From the NCBI GenBank assembly GCA_046293395.1, contig JBKBOU010000003.1, forward strand, positions 730,382 through 794,381: a stretch of DNA of 64,000 nucleotides, in the 5' to 3' direction. Numbering within the stretch: the first letter of the stretch is position 1; every line of letters starts with the position of its first letter. Source of the stretch: CAYNRA01 sp046293395. Lineage in GTDB: Bacteria; Bacteroidota; Bacteroidia; Cytophagales; Spirosomataceae. Positions 45,401 to 53,109 of this stretch are shown piece after piece. The position numbers and the translations under genes were made by a program. The notes below the pieces were generated by a model. It was given only the letters and a program-made list of their open reading frames with translations, did no database searches and was not told where the DNA came from.

Positions 45401-45848
45401 CTTGAATCCCGAGCGTATTGGCTAAAAGGGTTTTTTTATTGATAACTTTTTCAGACAAAGCCTCTGGGTAGGTCACAATGAATGATTGGGTATTGGAGGA
45501 AGTCGTGAGGAAATGAATAAGTTCAGAACGTTGTACGACATTGGCATTATCAATCGTTAGTGCATCAAACTCGTACGCTTTTTTATAAGAAGCTGGGAAG
45601 AAAAAAAGAGGTGTTTGTGAACCAATCAGTTGGGTTAAGTCATTGTAAAAATAAGCGGCATCTTCTCTATCTGTCAAAATAATGAGATATGTAGAAGGAT
45701 GTAAATTGAAAATAGAAGAAATAAAAACAGAATCAAACCCGTTGGTTAATCCTTCTATTTGTGAGATGGGCTCTGCTTGAATGGAATGCCCTATGGACTG
45801 AATGACACTGTCTGATGAAAAAAGTTGAATGAGTTCTTTCGCTTCCAC
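42480..45848 (-). CDS. mfd: Transcription-repair coupling factor
   Basis: Full-length Mfd, 1122 residues, an ATP-driven translocase that removes stalled RNA polymerase and recruits UvrA. Order: UvrB-like N-terminal module, RNA-polymerase-interaction domain (PGDYVTHIDYGVGRFAGLETV near residue 440), RecG-like translocase with Walker A GDVGFGKT near 590, DEEQ near 688, LTATPIPRTL, motif VI region QMRGRVGRS, the TRG-like segment RDLDIRGAGNLLGAEQSGF, and a C-terminal D7 domain. All ATPase motifs are intact. A -7 promoter box lies 28 bases upstream. Confidence 0.98.
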   Translation of the reverse strand: MEAKELIQLFSSDSVIQSIGHSIQAEPISQIEGLTNGFDSVFISSIFNLHPSTYLIILTDREDAAYFYNDLTQLIGSQTPLFFFPASYKKAYEFDALTIDNANVVQRSELIHFLTTSSNTQSFIVTYPEALSEKVINKKTLLANTLGIQVGDNLDISFISELLISYSFDKTDFVYEPGQFSIRGGIIDIFSFASEYPYRIELFGNEIEAIRYFNPENQLSIQHIEKATIVPDIANKLSHEERASFLDFLPSNSFVWFDDFSFTLEIMENGFQKLEDRYAQLKESTDISLLLPPKELAEDARVFKKSIQGFKLIEFGKRHFFKKTNRHQYKVKSQPSFNKKFELLIDDFVEKQSHGFTTFICSDSTKQLTRLERIIREIDPMLSFISLPISLRGGFIDANSKILCYTDHQLFDRFHRYKLKERFTKSKALTLKEIQSMQPGDYVTHIDYGVGRFAGLETVDVGGKKQEAIRLIYRDNDILYVNIHGLHKIAKFTGKDGTAPTMSKLGSGDWETKKSKVKRQVKDIAKELIELYAKRRASPGFPFSPDSYLQIELESSFLYEDTPDQAKATNDVKADMEKPYPMDRLVCGDVGFGKTEIAIRAAFKAVGDSKQVGVLVPTTILAMQHYKTFCERLADLPVNIDYINRFKSTQEINQTLKKVKEGKVDILIGTHRILNKDIEFSNLGLLIIDEEQKFGVKAKDRIKEIKLNVDVLTLTATPIPRTLHFSLMGARDLSIIATPPPNRQPVTTEVRVFTEEVVRDAISYELRRGGQVYFVHNRVNDIESIANIILRLVPDARIGVAHGQMEGAKLEKVMMRFMEGELDILISTNIIESGLDITNANTIIINQAHMFGMSDLHQMRGRVGRSNKKAFCFLLTPPLSVLTKEARKRLQTLEEFSDLGDGFKVAMRDLDIRGAGNLLGAEQSGFVNDLGFEMYHKVLDEAVQELKETDFKDLFAKEISLNEIVARDCQIETDMQILIPETYISSISERLSIYNDVDNLKNSEELDKLQRSLEDRFGKLPQEVLSLLQIVRIRWKAEIIGFEKVTLKNNILKGFFVSSKQESFFQSPKFGKILEFIRDNKSGCQLKQVKDKLIFTAERIQTIEKADVIFESIVKLFNHSND

Positions 45849-45875
45849 TATCTTATTTTATAGATGAACAAAAGA

Positions 45876-45883
45876 CAAAGCTA
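45876..45883 (-). promoter_or_regulatory. Candidate -7 promoter box for mfd
   Basis: TAGCTTTG on the minus strand matches TAnnTTTG; the distance to the mfd ATG is 27 bases. No convincing TTG element upstream. Confidence 0.35.
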
Positions 45884-46016
45884 CAAAATCAAATCTTTGT
45901 GTAGTTGCCTTTCCGGATATTCTGAGAACAGTTTTTACGAATCGGCTGTTTTAGAAGTAACCGAATATTTAGCAAGAATAATTTCCGAAACAATAAACCC
46001 TTAAATCCTTATTCAC

Positions 46017-46667
46017 ATGAAAAATAATATAGTATTTTTCGCCTTATTTATCGCACTTGCTTTTTCGGCGTGTGCACAGTCAACAAAAAAGAAAGAAAAA
46101 AAGATGGATAATCAGACAATTGTACAGGAAGGGAAAGAAGTAGCCACATTGGGTGCGGGTTGCTTTTGGTGTGTAGAAGCTGTTTTTCAAGACTTGAAAG
46201 GGGTAGAAAAAGTAACGTCAGGTTATACCGGCGGAAAGGTAGAAAACCCAACATACAAAGAAGTTTGTACAGGATTAACAGGTCATGCGGAGGTTTGCCA
46301 AATTGTATATGACCCGAAAGTAGTTTCTTTCAGTGAAATTTTGGAAGTTTTTTGGCAAACACACGACCCGACCACTTTGAACAGACAAGGAAACGATGTG
46401 GGAACACAGTACCGGTCGTCTATTTTCTATCATAACGAAGAGCAAAAAGAAATAGCAGAGAAGTATTTGGCGAAGCTTGATGCGTCAGGTGCGTTTTCGA
46501 AAAAAATAGTGACAACGATTGAACCCTTGGGCGCGTATTATGTCGCGGAGGATTACCACCAGAATTATTTTAACGAAAATGGAGAGCAGCCGTATTGCCA
46601 ATTTGTGGTTAAGCCAAAAGTTGATAAGTTTAGAAAGGTATTTGCAGATAAGTTAAAGAACGAATAA
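46017..46667 (+). CDS. msrA: Peptide-methionine (S)-S-oxide reductase, lipoprotein form
   Basis: MsrA of 216 residues, repairing oxidised methionine in proteins. The active-site block GAGCFWCVEAVF has the catalytic Cys at 49; GYTGGKVENPTYKEVCTGLTGHAEVCQIVYDP and HDPTTLNRQGNDVGTQYRSSIFYH follow as usual. The N-terminus MKNNIVFFALFIALAFSAC is a lipoprotein signal with Cys19, so the enzyme should be exported and lipid-anchored rather than cytoplasmic. An internal ATG at residue 30 could make a soluble form. A terminator follows directly. Confidence 0.95.
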   Translation: MKNNIVFFALFIALAFSACAQSTKKKEKKMDNQTIVQEGKEVATLGAGCFWCVEAVFQDLKGVEKVTSGYTGGKVENPTYKEVCTGLTGHAEVCQIVYDPKVVSFSEILEVFWQTHDPTTLNRQGNDVGTQYRSSIFYHNEEQKEIAEKYLAKLDASGAFSKKIVTTIEPLGAYYVAEDYHQNYFNENGEQPYCQFVVKPKVDKFRKVFADKLKNE

Positions 46668-46695
46668 AAAAAGCTACCGAAAGGTAGCTTTTTTG
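46667..46695 (+). terminator. Terminator after msrA
   Basis: A 12-base-pair stem (46667-46678 with 46683-46694) with a short loop; the A-run overlaps the msrA stop codon and a T-run ends it. Confidence 0.85.
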
Positions 46696-46816
46696 TTTAG
46701 TATCCTTTTCTACAAATACGCAGTAAAAAATCGAAAGAGCTCTATTTAAACGAATTGACACCTACTGGTAAGTTTGTCGTATCTGATACGTATTTGTAAG
46801 TATCAACAAAAAATAC

Positions 46817-47123
46817 CTAAGTATTCATTATTGAGGTATCTGAAACACAATGTAGCTGGCTCGTACTATCAATCACTTGAATTGAAAATACGTTCTTTCT
46901 GATTTCTTCATTTGTAGTTTCCCAAAGTGTGTCGAACAGAAAGTCTATGGCATCTGAACAATACATTCCATCTACCCAAGATGCTTTCACCCTGTATTAT
47001 AAAAGAGGTGGAAGTATCCCCAGGAAATGCCTCTTCCACACAGATTCCAAGTAGAGGTTTTCCCTTCTCTGCACATTTTGCATGGAATGGTTCCAATATT
47101 TTTTTTAGTTCTGCTCTATCCAT
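46817..47123 (-). pseudogene. Frameshifted small gene of unknown function
   Basis: From ATG47123 the frame gives MDRAELKKILEPFHAKCAEK and reaches about residue 48, then turns into a stretch without coding character that stops at 46908. Removing one G of the GGG at 46990-46992 joins it to a second, clean frame (KASWVDGMYCSDAIDFLFDT ... VFSIQVIDSTSQLHCV) ending at 46817. The total of 307 bases is 3 x 102 + 1, as expected for a one-base insertion in a 101-residue protein. It may be a decayed gene or a sequencing error. A 38-residue frame overlaps its start. No family recognised. Confidence 0.55.
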
Positions 47124-47221
47124 GTTAGTATTCCATTAGGTTGTGAAAGTAAATGTATTAACCTTTCTACTTCGCGTAATCGCTGCAATGCAAGGTTTCT
47201 TATTTCTGTTGGATTTCTCAT
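47105..47221 (-). CDS. Possible 38-residue ORF overlapping the frameshifted gene
   Basis: From ATG47221: MRNPTEIRNLALQRLREVER, then a short hydrophobic segment and LSQPNGILTWIEQN. It is helical and basic at the start and overlaps the first 19 bases of the next gene in another frame, the layout of small two-gene cassettes such as toxin-antitoxin pairs. That comparison is only by size and overlap; I cannot name a family. Confidence 0.35.
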   Translation of the reverse strand: MRNPTEIRNLALQRLREVERLIHLLSQPNGILTWIEQN

Positions 47222-47258
47222 AGTAGTTTCTGGCTTATCTATTTAATTCATGTAGTTT

Positions 47259-47294
47259 CGAATCAAATGTTAGGTTTAACTAACATTTGATTCG
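47259..47294. repeat. 15-base-pair perfect inverted repeat
   Basis: CGAATCAAATGTTAG (47259-47273) and its exact inverse (47280-47294) around a 6-base loop, extendable by four more pairs across a two-base bulge. It lies between the DUF4136 gene and the 38-residue frame and has no T-run on either side. Confidence 0.55.
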
Positions 47295-47358
47295 ACTAAA
47301 AAGAGAGTTAAGTTTAGTGTATTTTAATACAAACACAGGGCTTTTTTTGTTTTTATCG

Positions 47359-47928
47359 TCACAATACTTCGTCCGTAATCTTATACGGTTTCTGGCCAGC
47401 TGCGAAAAGCGGATATTGGTCAAAGATAGTTCGCACAACGTTGCGGTAATAATTAACGGTCTTGCCTTCTCGTATTTTCTCACTGAAAACATCGGAGGCA
47501 TACCCGCGCCAAATAAGGCGGCTCGTGGAGGCATCTAGCAAGGAAACCAAAACCATTCCTCCACTAAAATTGAAAGTCTGTACTTTATAAACTTCCTCGT
47601 TATCGTACTTATTCACCCATCTATCAAACGAAGGTTGATTGTATCCTTTGTACCCAACCTTTTCTTTGATAATGCTGTAGCTCACAAGTAAATCTGGGTT
47701 CTCTTCGTTCAAAACATATCCTCGGGCTTTCATTTGTCTCCGAATAGCATCGTGGATTTCACTGCAAATATCAGATGTATCGATTTCACAATTAAGAAAA
47801 GCATACGACTTGAAAACAGTGAAATCTGTGTCGTAACTGTAGTCGTTATCTACCATTAACCGAAGGGACTGGCAGCCACCTACAAAGACACCAAGGAATA
47901 CCACGAGAATAAGTTGAAATCGTTTCAT
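47359..47928 (-). CDS. DUF4136 lipoprotein
   Basis: A 189-residue lipoprotein from ATG47928: MKRFQLILVVFLGVFVGGC with Cys19. The DUF4136 pattern is clear: DYSYDTDFTVFKSYAFLN, IHDAIRRQMKARGYVLNEENPDLLVSYSIIKEK, and GGMVLVSLLDASTSRLIWRGYASDVF. Members are exported small alpha/beta proteins of unknown role. A longer open frame to 47967 lacks a start context. A second member of the family is encoded at 50037 on the other strand. Confidence 0.87.
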   Translation of the reverse strand: MKRFQLILVVFLGVFVGGCQSLRLMVDNDYSYDTDFTVFKSYAFLNCEIDTSDICSEIHDAIRRQMKARGYVLNEENPDLLVSYSIIKEKVGYKGYNQPSFDRWVNKYDNEEVYKVQTFNFSGGMVLVSLLDASTSRLIWRGYASDVFSEKIREGKTVNYYRNVVRTIFDQYPLFAAGQKPYKITDEVL

Positions 47929-48029
47929 TCGTTTTTTTGGATTTAATGGACAAATAGTTTGAATCAATATACGCAGAACACGCTGAAAATGTGCAAACTA
48001 GGTGTAAAAACGCAATGTTTTTTTTCAAT

Positions 48030-49055
48030 TTATCCGATATAATACAAAATGGCGCGTTTCATCAGGGCAGCCGTGCAGGTTTTGTCATACACGCAGGAAC
48101 CAATGCCGTTCAGTAAAGAGAAACGGACTTCTTTTCCTTTGTTCTTTTTATCTTGCTGGGTTAGCTGAATTATCGCGGGAATATCTTCTTCGGTCAAATA
48201 GACTTTTCCATAAACAGAAAATAGAAATTCTTCAATTTGAAGTAAAGAAGACTCATCAAGTAATTTTAATTCATACGCCATAAATGCTTCCATGATCATT
48301 CCGATGGCAATGGCTTCTCCATGAAACAAGCGAAGTTTGCCTTTGTCCAGGAAGTACGTCTCAATGGCGTGCCCAAGTGTATGTCCAAAGTTAAGGATTT
48401 TACGTACTCCTTTTTCAGTAGGGTCTTGTTCTACTATTTGCTGTTTGATGGCAACGGAGTGAGCAATATAAGATGGCCAATCAACGAGCGGGAAATCTAA
48501 AAGTCGGAGTTGTCCCCATTTTTCTGTGTCTTGAATCAAACAATGTTTGATGACTTCCGCAAAGCCAGATTTCAGCTCGCGCTCAGGAAGCGTAGTCAAA
48601 AAAGCGGCGTCAATAAATACACACGTAGGCAAAGTGAAAACACCGATATGGTTTTTGAATCCGCGAAAATCAATGCCGAGTTTTCCGCCAACACTTGCAT
48701 CTACTTGAGATAAGAGGGTTGTAGGTATCTGAATAAAATCAATTCCACGTTTGTAAGTAGCAGCGCAGAAACCTCCCATGTCTCCGATAACTCCGCCGCC
48801 CAAGTTAACGACAAGCGAATGTCTGTCTAGCTCGTAGTCTGTCATGGCTTCCCAAATTTTTTCACAGGTGGCAATGGTTTTGTTTTCCTCTCCAGACGGA
48901 ATCACAACCACGCGATGCTTGGGTAAAAAAGATTGTATCAGTGGGTAACAATATCTTTTGGTATGATTATCACAAATGATAAACACTTTGGTATAATGTG
49001 TATCCGTAAAAAATGAAGGTAAACTTTCTCCGATAGGTGATATAATGACAGACAT
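48030..49055 (-). CDS. aroB: 3-dehydroquinate synthase
   Basis: Second enzyme of the shikimate pathway, converting DAHP to 3-dehydroquinate with NAD and a metal ion. At 341 residues it has IPSGEENKT, NLGGGVIGDMGGFCAATYKRG (residues ~83-103), PTTLLSQVDASVGGKLGIDF, and the metal ligands in GFAEVIKH, LNFGHTLGHAIE and LFHGEAIAIGM. It begins nine bases after the acyltransferase ends and is probably co-transcribed with it. Confidence 0.96.
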   Translation of the reverse strand: MSVIISPIGESLPSFFTDTHYTKVFIICDNHTKRYCYPLIQSFLPKHRVVVIPSGEENKTIATCEKIWEAMTDYELDRHSLVVNLGGGVIGDMGGFCAATYKRGIDFIQIPTTLLSQVDASVGGKLGIDFRGFKNHIGVFTLPTCVFIDAAFLTTLPERELKSGFAEVIKHCLIQDTEKWGQLRLLDFPLVDWPSYIAHSVAIKQQIVEQDPTEKGVRKILNFGHTLGHAIETYFLDKGKLRLFHGEAIAIGMIMEAFMAYELKLLDESSLLQIEEFLFSVYGKVYLTEEDIPAIIQLTQQDKKNKGKEVRFSLLNGIGSCVYDKTCTAALMKRAILYYIG

Positions 49056-49064
49056 AGGAAGCGA

Positions 49065-49895
49065 TTAAAATAGGAATGATAAAATGAAGTAAAGGAAAAG
49101 CCAATAAGGCACGATGGTCACAACAAGTAAAGCTAGTAGAACAGAGTCGTAAAAAACGGTTCGACGTGTTTTCTTCCGAACAAACGGAATAAGTAAACCA
49201 TACAGAGGAAAATGAAGAAGCAAACCTAGTAAATATTGGAAAGATGTTCCCGGAACTGAATGAGGTTTTGAAATCAAGGGTTCCAAACAAATGCGAAGAA
49301 TGTCATTGAATTTCTTTACGAAAATCCCTTCCGTATCGCTTTTATCTAGTTCGGCTGTTTCATGAATCGGCTCCCCTATCTTTATGGTTACGTTTTTTCC
49401 AAATGTGTTGTAATCGTTGTAGGTAAGTCCAATCGGGACAATTTGAAGTGGAATATCTTCTTGCCATGCCATTTGGGTTAAGCGAGCTGTACCTTTTTTG
49501 AGAGGCAATAAGTGATCTTGGTATAAGCATATTCCTTCACTAAAAATTAAAACAACTTGGTTATCACGAAACAAGGAAAGGCACTTTTGGAAAGTCACTT
49601 CGTTCTCACCTACGTACTCTTTTCCTTCAGAAACCCGGTATATGGGTATCATATAAAAAGAGCTGAGAATACGTTTGGCCAATGGTTTTTTGAAAGCGTC
49701 ACCACGGGCAAGAGACCAAACGCGTCTGTCCAGATAGCAAGCCAAAATAACGGCATCTAAAAATGAATTAGGATGATTAACGGCCAAAAGCACAGGGCCT
49801 TCTGAAGGAACATTGGATAAACCAACAATGTGTTTACGCTTAATGAAAAAGCCTAAAACAAAACGAACACAAAAACGAACGATAGGATAGGTCAC
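49065..49895 (-). CDS. 1-acyl-sn-glycerol-3-phosphate acyltransferase-like (PlsC family)
   Basis: A 276-residue membrane-associated acyltransferase. The catalytic block is NHPNSFLDAV (an HxxxxD motif, residues ~40-49); block III is FSEGICLYQDHLLPLKKGTARL and block IV IPLQIVPIGLTY. The C-terminal ~70 residues are hydrophobic, with about two membrane helices. The His-Pro-Asn-Ser-Phe-Leu-Asp form is the Bacteroidota-type variant, which may act on lysophospholipids or on ornithine-type lipids instead. It precedes aroB on the same strand. Confidence 0.82.
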   Translation of the reverse strand: MTYPIVRFCVRFVLGFFIKRKHIVGLSNVPSEGPVLLAVNHPNSFLDAVILACYLDRRVWSLARGDAFKKPLAKRILSSFYMIPIYRVSEGKEYVGENEVTFQKCLSLFRDNQVVLIFSEGICLYQDHLLPLKKGTARLTQMAWQEDIPLQIVPIGLTYNDYNTFGKNVTIKIGEPIHETAELDKSDTEGIFVKKFNDILRICLEPLISKPHSVPGTSFQYLLGLLLHFPLYGLLIPFVRKKTRRTVFYDSVLLALLVVTIVPYWLFLYFILSFLF

Positions 49896-50036
49896 AGGTT
49901 TTTTTCTGCAAGTTAATAAATTCTTTTTTTACGAAGTAAGGTTCTAAAAAGTAACCAATTGAAATTAAAATAAGTCAATTTATTAATAGAATAGTGCTAT
50001 ATTTTGCTTTAATTTGATGATTAATAGGCTAAAAAA

Positions 50037-50591
50037 ATGGGGTCAAAAAAAAGGTATTCATTCATCTTGCTTACCAGTTTGTCGTATCTGATGGGTTGTC
50101 ATTCAGATTTTCAAATCACGACTACGCAAACGCACAAGGTTTATCCAAACGAACAGACGTTTGCAATTGCTCAAAATGAAAGTATAAATCAAGCCATTGG
50201 TCAGGAAACGATGCACACGCTGGAGCAGGAAATAAGGAAACAAATGAAACAGAGAGGATTTATCGAGTCAAACAAACACCCGGATTTAATTCTGTTCATC
50301 ACCTATTATAATCAAAAGGTGAAGCTTCCGGAAGTAGAAAATATTCAGAACAAGGAAGAAAATACATTCCAGACGGTTTTGAAAAAGGCAGGTACAAATA
50401 CGTTGGTTTTCCAGCTTTTAGATATTTCGCGCAATAGCATTGTTTGGCGGAGCTTTGCCTCTCATCTACCAAACAATATACAAACCAGACAATATGTTCA
50501 TGTAACAAAATGGCTGTTGGCAGATTTAAAATACAATTCGTCAAAAGAAAAAGAAAATGAAGAAAGATTGACAGAGCTAACAAGCCGCTGA
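50037..50591 (+). CDS. DUF4136 lipoprotein, second copy
   Basis: A 184-residue lipoprotein with a signal ending LMGC (Cys21). After it, THKVYPNEQTFAIAQNES, then IRKQMKQRGFIESNKHPDLILFITYYNQK and TLVFQLLDISRNSIVWRSFASHL match the DUF4136 pattern and the copy at 47359 in layout, but at low identity, so this is an old duplication. The tail is charged. It diverges from the acyltransferase gene; the DinB gene follows on the same strand. Confidence 0.78.
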   Translation: MGSKKRYSFILLTSLSYLMGCHSDFQITTTQTHKVYPNEQTFAIAQNESINQAIGQETMHTLEQEIRKQMKQRGFIESNKHPDLILFITYYNQKVKLPEVENIQNKEENTFQTVLKKAGTNTLVFQLLDISRNSIVWRSFASHLPNNIQTRQYVHVTKWLLADLKYNSSKEKENEERLTELTSR

Positions 50592-50659
50592 GTTGCTTGG
50601 TCGCCTTTGCTTTTTTTCTTAACTTAGAAAGGATTTATAAACCAAAGAATCTGAATAAT

Positions 50660-51142
50660 ATGGAAGAAACAGCGAGGCACCTTCAAGAAATAGTAGCACA
50701 TGCAGCCCGACTCATGCGAAAAATCACGGATAAAGAAGCATCTAAAAAAGTAAAACCAGAAAAATGGTCGAAGAAAGAAATCTTGGGCCACTTGATTGAC
50801 TCCGCCGGAAATAATCAGCAAAAGTTTGTTCGGTTAATGGAAAATCCACAACTAACTTTTGTTGCGTACAACCAAGACTATTGGGTGACTGCGCAAAGGT
50901 ATTGCTATGCCGACTGGAACGAACTCATTACCTTGTGGGAACTTGCCAATATGCATTTAGCGCATGTCATTAAATATACCATGCCCAACAGATTGCATCA
51001 TGAAATCACGATTGATGGGAAAGGCCCTTTCTCCCTCGAGTTTATCATGAAAGATTATGTAGAACATCTAAAACATCATTTGAAGCAGATTCTTCCAGAC
51101 GCAGGCATCGATAGTAAATTTGAAAATATTTACGCCTCTTGA
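50660..51142 (+). CDS. DinB-like superfamily protein
   Basis: A 160-residue four-helix-bundle protein of the DinB/YfiT-like metal-binding superfamily. Relevant blocks are KPEKWSKKEILGHLIDSAGNNQQKFVRLM, with the first metal His, LVFVAYNQDYWV-type core sequence, and DYVEHLKHHLKQIL with the two further His. Members use the bundle as thiol-dependent transferases, for example with bacillithiol, or have no known reaction. ATG50660 gives a normal N-terminus; the longer frame from 50597 is not supported. Its end overlaps the convergent queA by 13 bases. Confidence 0.82.
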   Translation: MEETARHLQEIVAHAARLMRKITDKEASKKVKPEKWSKKEILGHLIDSAGNNQQKFVRLMENPQLTFVAYNQDYWVTAQRYCYADWNELITLWELANMHLAHVIKYTMPNRLHHEITIDGKGPFSLEFIMKDYVEHLKHHLKQILPDAGIDSKFENIYAS

Positions 51143-52389
51143 TGCTGAATCCAAAGTAAAGAAGAATCACCAAAGCTTAAAAAACGATAGTCATTTTGTA
51201 AAGCATAGTCGTACACCTTCTTCCAATCTTCACCAATTGCAGCTGCAATAAGTAAAATAAGCGTAGAGCCTGGTTGATGGAAATTTGTGATGATTCCTTG
51301 GCAAATCGCAAATCGGTATCCTGGGAAAATAAAAATTTCGGTATGTCCTACAAGCGTTTGTACTTGATGCTCACGCATGTATTTTAAGATTGTTTGAATA
51401 GATTCCTCTGCTGAAATCGCAACCAAACTAGAATCAAATGCGACCAGCTTTTCAATGAAAAAGGAAGGAATCGTTGCATCTTTTTGCTCTAGTGTGAAAT
51501 GACGATGAAGTAGTACGCCATACCAATAAAGACTTTCGAGTGAGCGCATGGAGGTTGTGCCAACAGGAACTACACAAGTGAGGTTTTCCAGAAGTTGCTC
51601 AATAAACTCAAAGGTAAAAACCATTTGTTCGTTGTGCATCTTGTGTTCAATTACATTAAGTGCCTTGATGGGTTGAAACGTTCCCGCGCCTACGTGCAAA
51701 GTTAGGAAACCAGTAGCGATTTTTTTATTTGCTAACTCATCAAAAACACGTTCTGTAAAATGTAATCCAGCTGTTGGGGCGGCAACTGCCCCATCGTGTT
51801 TGGAATATACCGTTTGGTATGAAACAAGATCGCCTTCTTCCGCCTCTCTACCTAGATAAGGAGGTAAAGGAATTTCACCAAATAACTGTACTAACTCAGC
51901 AAATCGAACAGATTTGGCAGCCCTCCAAGTAAACTCTACCAAGTTGGTTTCCGAATCGAGGAGATTTGCAGTTATTTGAATGGTTTCTTCGCCACGTTGA
52001 AAAGTATGAACCAAGGTCTCCCCTTTCCATTTCTTTTTGTTCCCAATCATACAATTCCATTGGCAGGACGTTTCAGTCTCCATCACCTTTGAAATCACGG
52101 TTGATGGTAAATGAGGTTGTAAAAGGAATATCTCAATGTGCGCTCCTGTTTCTTTCTGGAAATGCAAACGAGCTGGAATAACCTTGGTATTATTAAAAAC
52201 TAAAAAGCTATGTGCGGGTAAATGAGTCGGTAAATTTGAAAATTGTGAGGAACGAATCTCTCCGTTTTGATAAATTAATAACTTAGATGAGTCACGGGGC
52301 TCAATGGCATAACGGGCAATCCTATCGTCAGGTAAATTATATACAAAATCATCCAGAGATATTGCTGGCACTTCTTTAGACATACTCAA
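51130..52389 (-). CDS. queA: S-adenosylmethionine:tRNA ribosyltransferase-isomerase QueA
   Basis: Transfers ribosyl from SAM to preQ1 in tRNA, the next-to-last step of queuosine synthesis. The 419-residue protein has FVYNLPDDRIARYAIEPRDSSKLL at the start, LVFNNTKVIPARLHFQKETGA, GAVAAPTAGLHFTERVFDEL, LHVGAGTFQPIK, and GHTEIFIFPGYRF with the NFHQPGSTLILLIAA block, all diagnostic. It is longer than the usual ~350 residues, because of an extra segment in the middle and C-terminal part, as seen in Bacteroidota. Its ATG overlaps the stop of the membrane protein gene by four bases. Confidence 0.95.
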   Translation of the reverse strand: MSMSKEVPAISLDDFVYNLPDDRIARYAIEPRDSSKLLIYQNGEIRSSQFSNLPTHLPAHSFLVFNNTKVIPARLHFQKETGAHIEIFLLQPHLPSTVISKVMETETSCQWNCMIGNKKKWKGETLVHTFQRGEETIQITANLLDSETNLVEFTWRAAKSVRFAELVQLFGEIPLPPYLGREAEEGDLVSYQTVYSKHDGAVAAPTAGLHFTERVFDELANKKIATGFLTLHVGAGTFQPIKALNVIEHKMHNEQMVFTFEFIEQLLENLTCVVPVGTTSMRSLESLYWYGVLLHRHFTLEQKDATIPSFFIEKLVAFDSSLVAISAEESIQTILKYMREHQVQTLVGHTEIFIFPGYRFAICQGIITNFHQPGSTLILLIAAAIGEDWKKVYDYALQNDYRFLSFGDSSLLWIQHQEA

Positions 52390-52895
52390 TTTCTGATTCT
52401 TGGATTTGTATAAAGCAAACGAAGCGGAAGAAAGAAAATAAGAATAAGTAGAATAACGGCGCCAATGATTAATATCCAGTTCATGTTTACCGTCAAATTT
52501 TGTTCTGTATCGGAATTGATATTTTTTAATCCCATTAGTACAAAAACAAGATATGTATTAATCAACGCATTGAACGCCTCAGACCAACCGGCTAAAACAT
52601 CAGCCAATTGTTCTTTTTCTTTCGCCCAAATGCTTAAGGGATTTACTTTGCTAAAATCAATTTTGCTTAATTGATTGCGGAGCAGACCAAGTAATAAGTT
52701 AAAGAAGATAAATAAGAAAGTAGCACCATAGAAGAATGTACTTTTATCCAAAAATGCCGTTGGTTTACCAAACGTATCGTACAAAACGGCTACCGACTCG
52801 GGTAATTCTGTGTAAGAAAACAGTAAGACACCCATAAGTAATGCAACAGAAGCTTTTCGCCAAAATCTAAAAAATATCGTAATCATTTGTATCAA
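52386..52895 (-). CDS. Integral membrane protein of unknown function
   Basis: A 169-residue protein with four predicted helices near residues 10-28, 47-65, 108-125 and 138-155 and short loops. The loop between helices two and three is polar and mentions no recognisable motif. It starts upstream of queA and is coupled to it by an ATGA overlap, so the two are expressed together, but nothing suggests a role in tRNA modification. I recognise no family. Confidence 0.65.
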   Translation of the reverse strand: MIQMITIFFRFWRKASVALLMGVLLFSYTELPESVAVLYDTFGKPTAFLDKSTFFYGATFLFIFFNLLLGLLRNQLSKIDFSKVNPLSIWAKEKEQLADVLAGWSEAFNALINTYLVFVLMGLKNINSDTEQNLTVNMNWILIIGAVILLILIFFLPLRLLYTNPRIRN

Positions 52896-53082
52896 ATTAA
52901 AAATTGAGTGGTGAATCTCAACGCGTCCAAGCGGAGGATTGAGGATGCAAATTTAGGTCAGCAAGCATCACGTTGTACATTTTTTTTAAAATACTTGGAA
53001 ACTGTTTGAATGAATGATTGAAAAAATGGAATAGGGTAATGTGTAATCTCCCAGCAAAAAACATTTAAAGAAAGAAGATGTT

Positions 53083-53090
53083 TATCTTTG
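53083..53090 (+). promoter_or_regulatory. Candidate -7 promoter box for the adenosyltransferase gene
   Basis: TATCTTTG matches TAnnTTTG, 19 bases before ATG53110. The upstream TTG element is not evident. Confidence 0.45.
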
Positions 53091-53109
53091 GGTAGTAAAT
53101 ACATTGAAA

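Noticed and set aside
46696..46816. Possible tRNA or small RNA after msrA
   Set aside because: Some short inverted repeats (around GTATCTGATAC) but no cloverleaf, no CCA-type end and no promoter with correct spacing.
52921..52960. Stem-like sequence in the gap before the adenosyltransferase gene, considered as a tRNA arm or riboswitch (a cobalamin riboswitch would fit)
   Set aside because: No B12-box-like conserved core could be seen and the fold is short; I cannot support a riboswitch.
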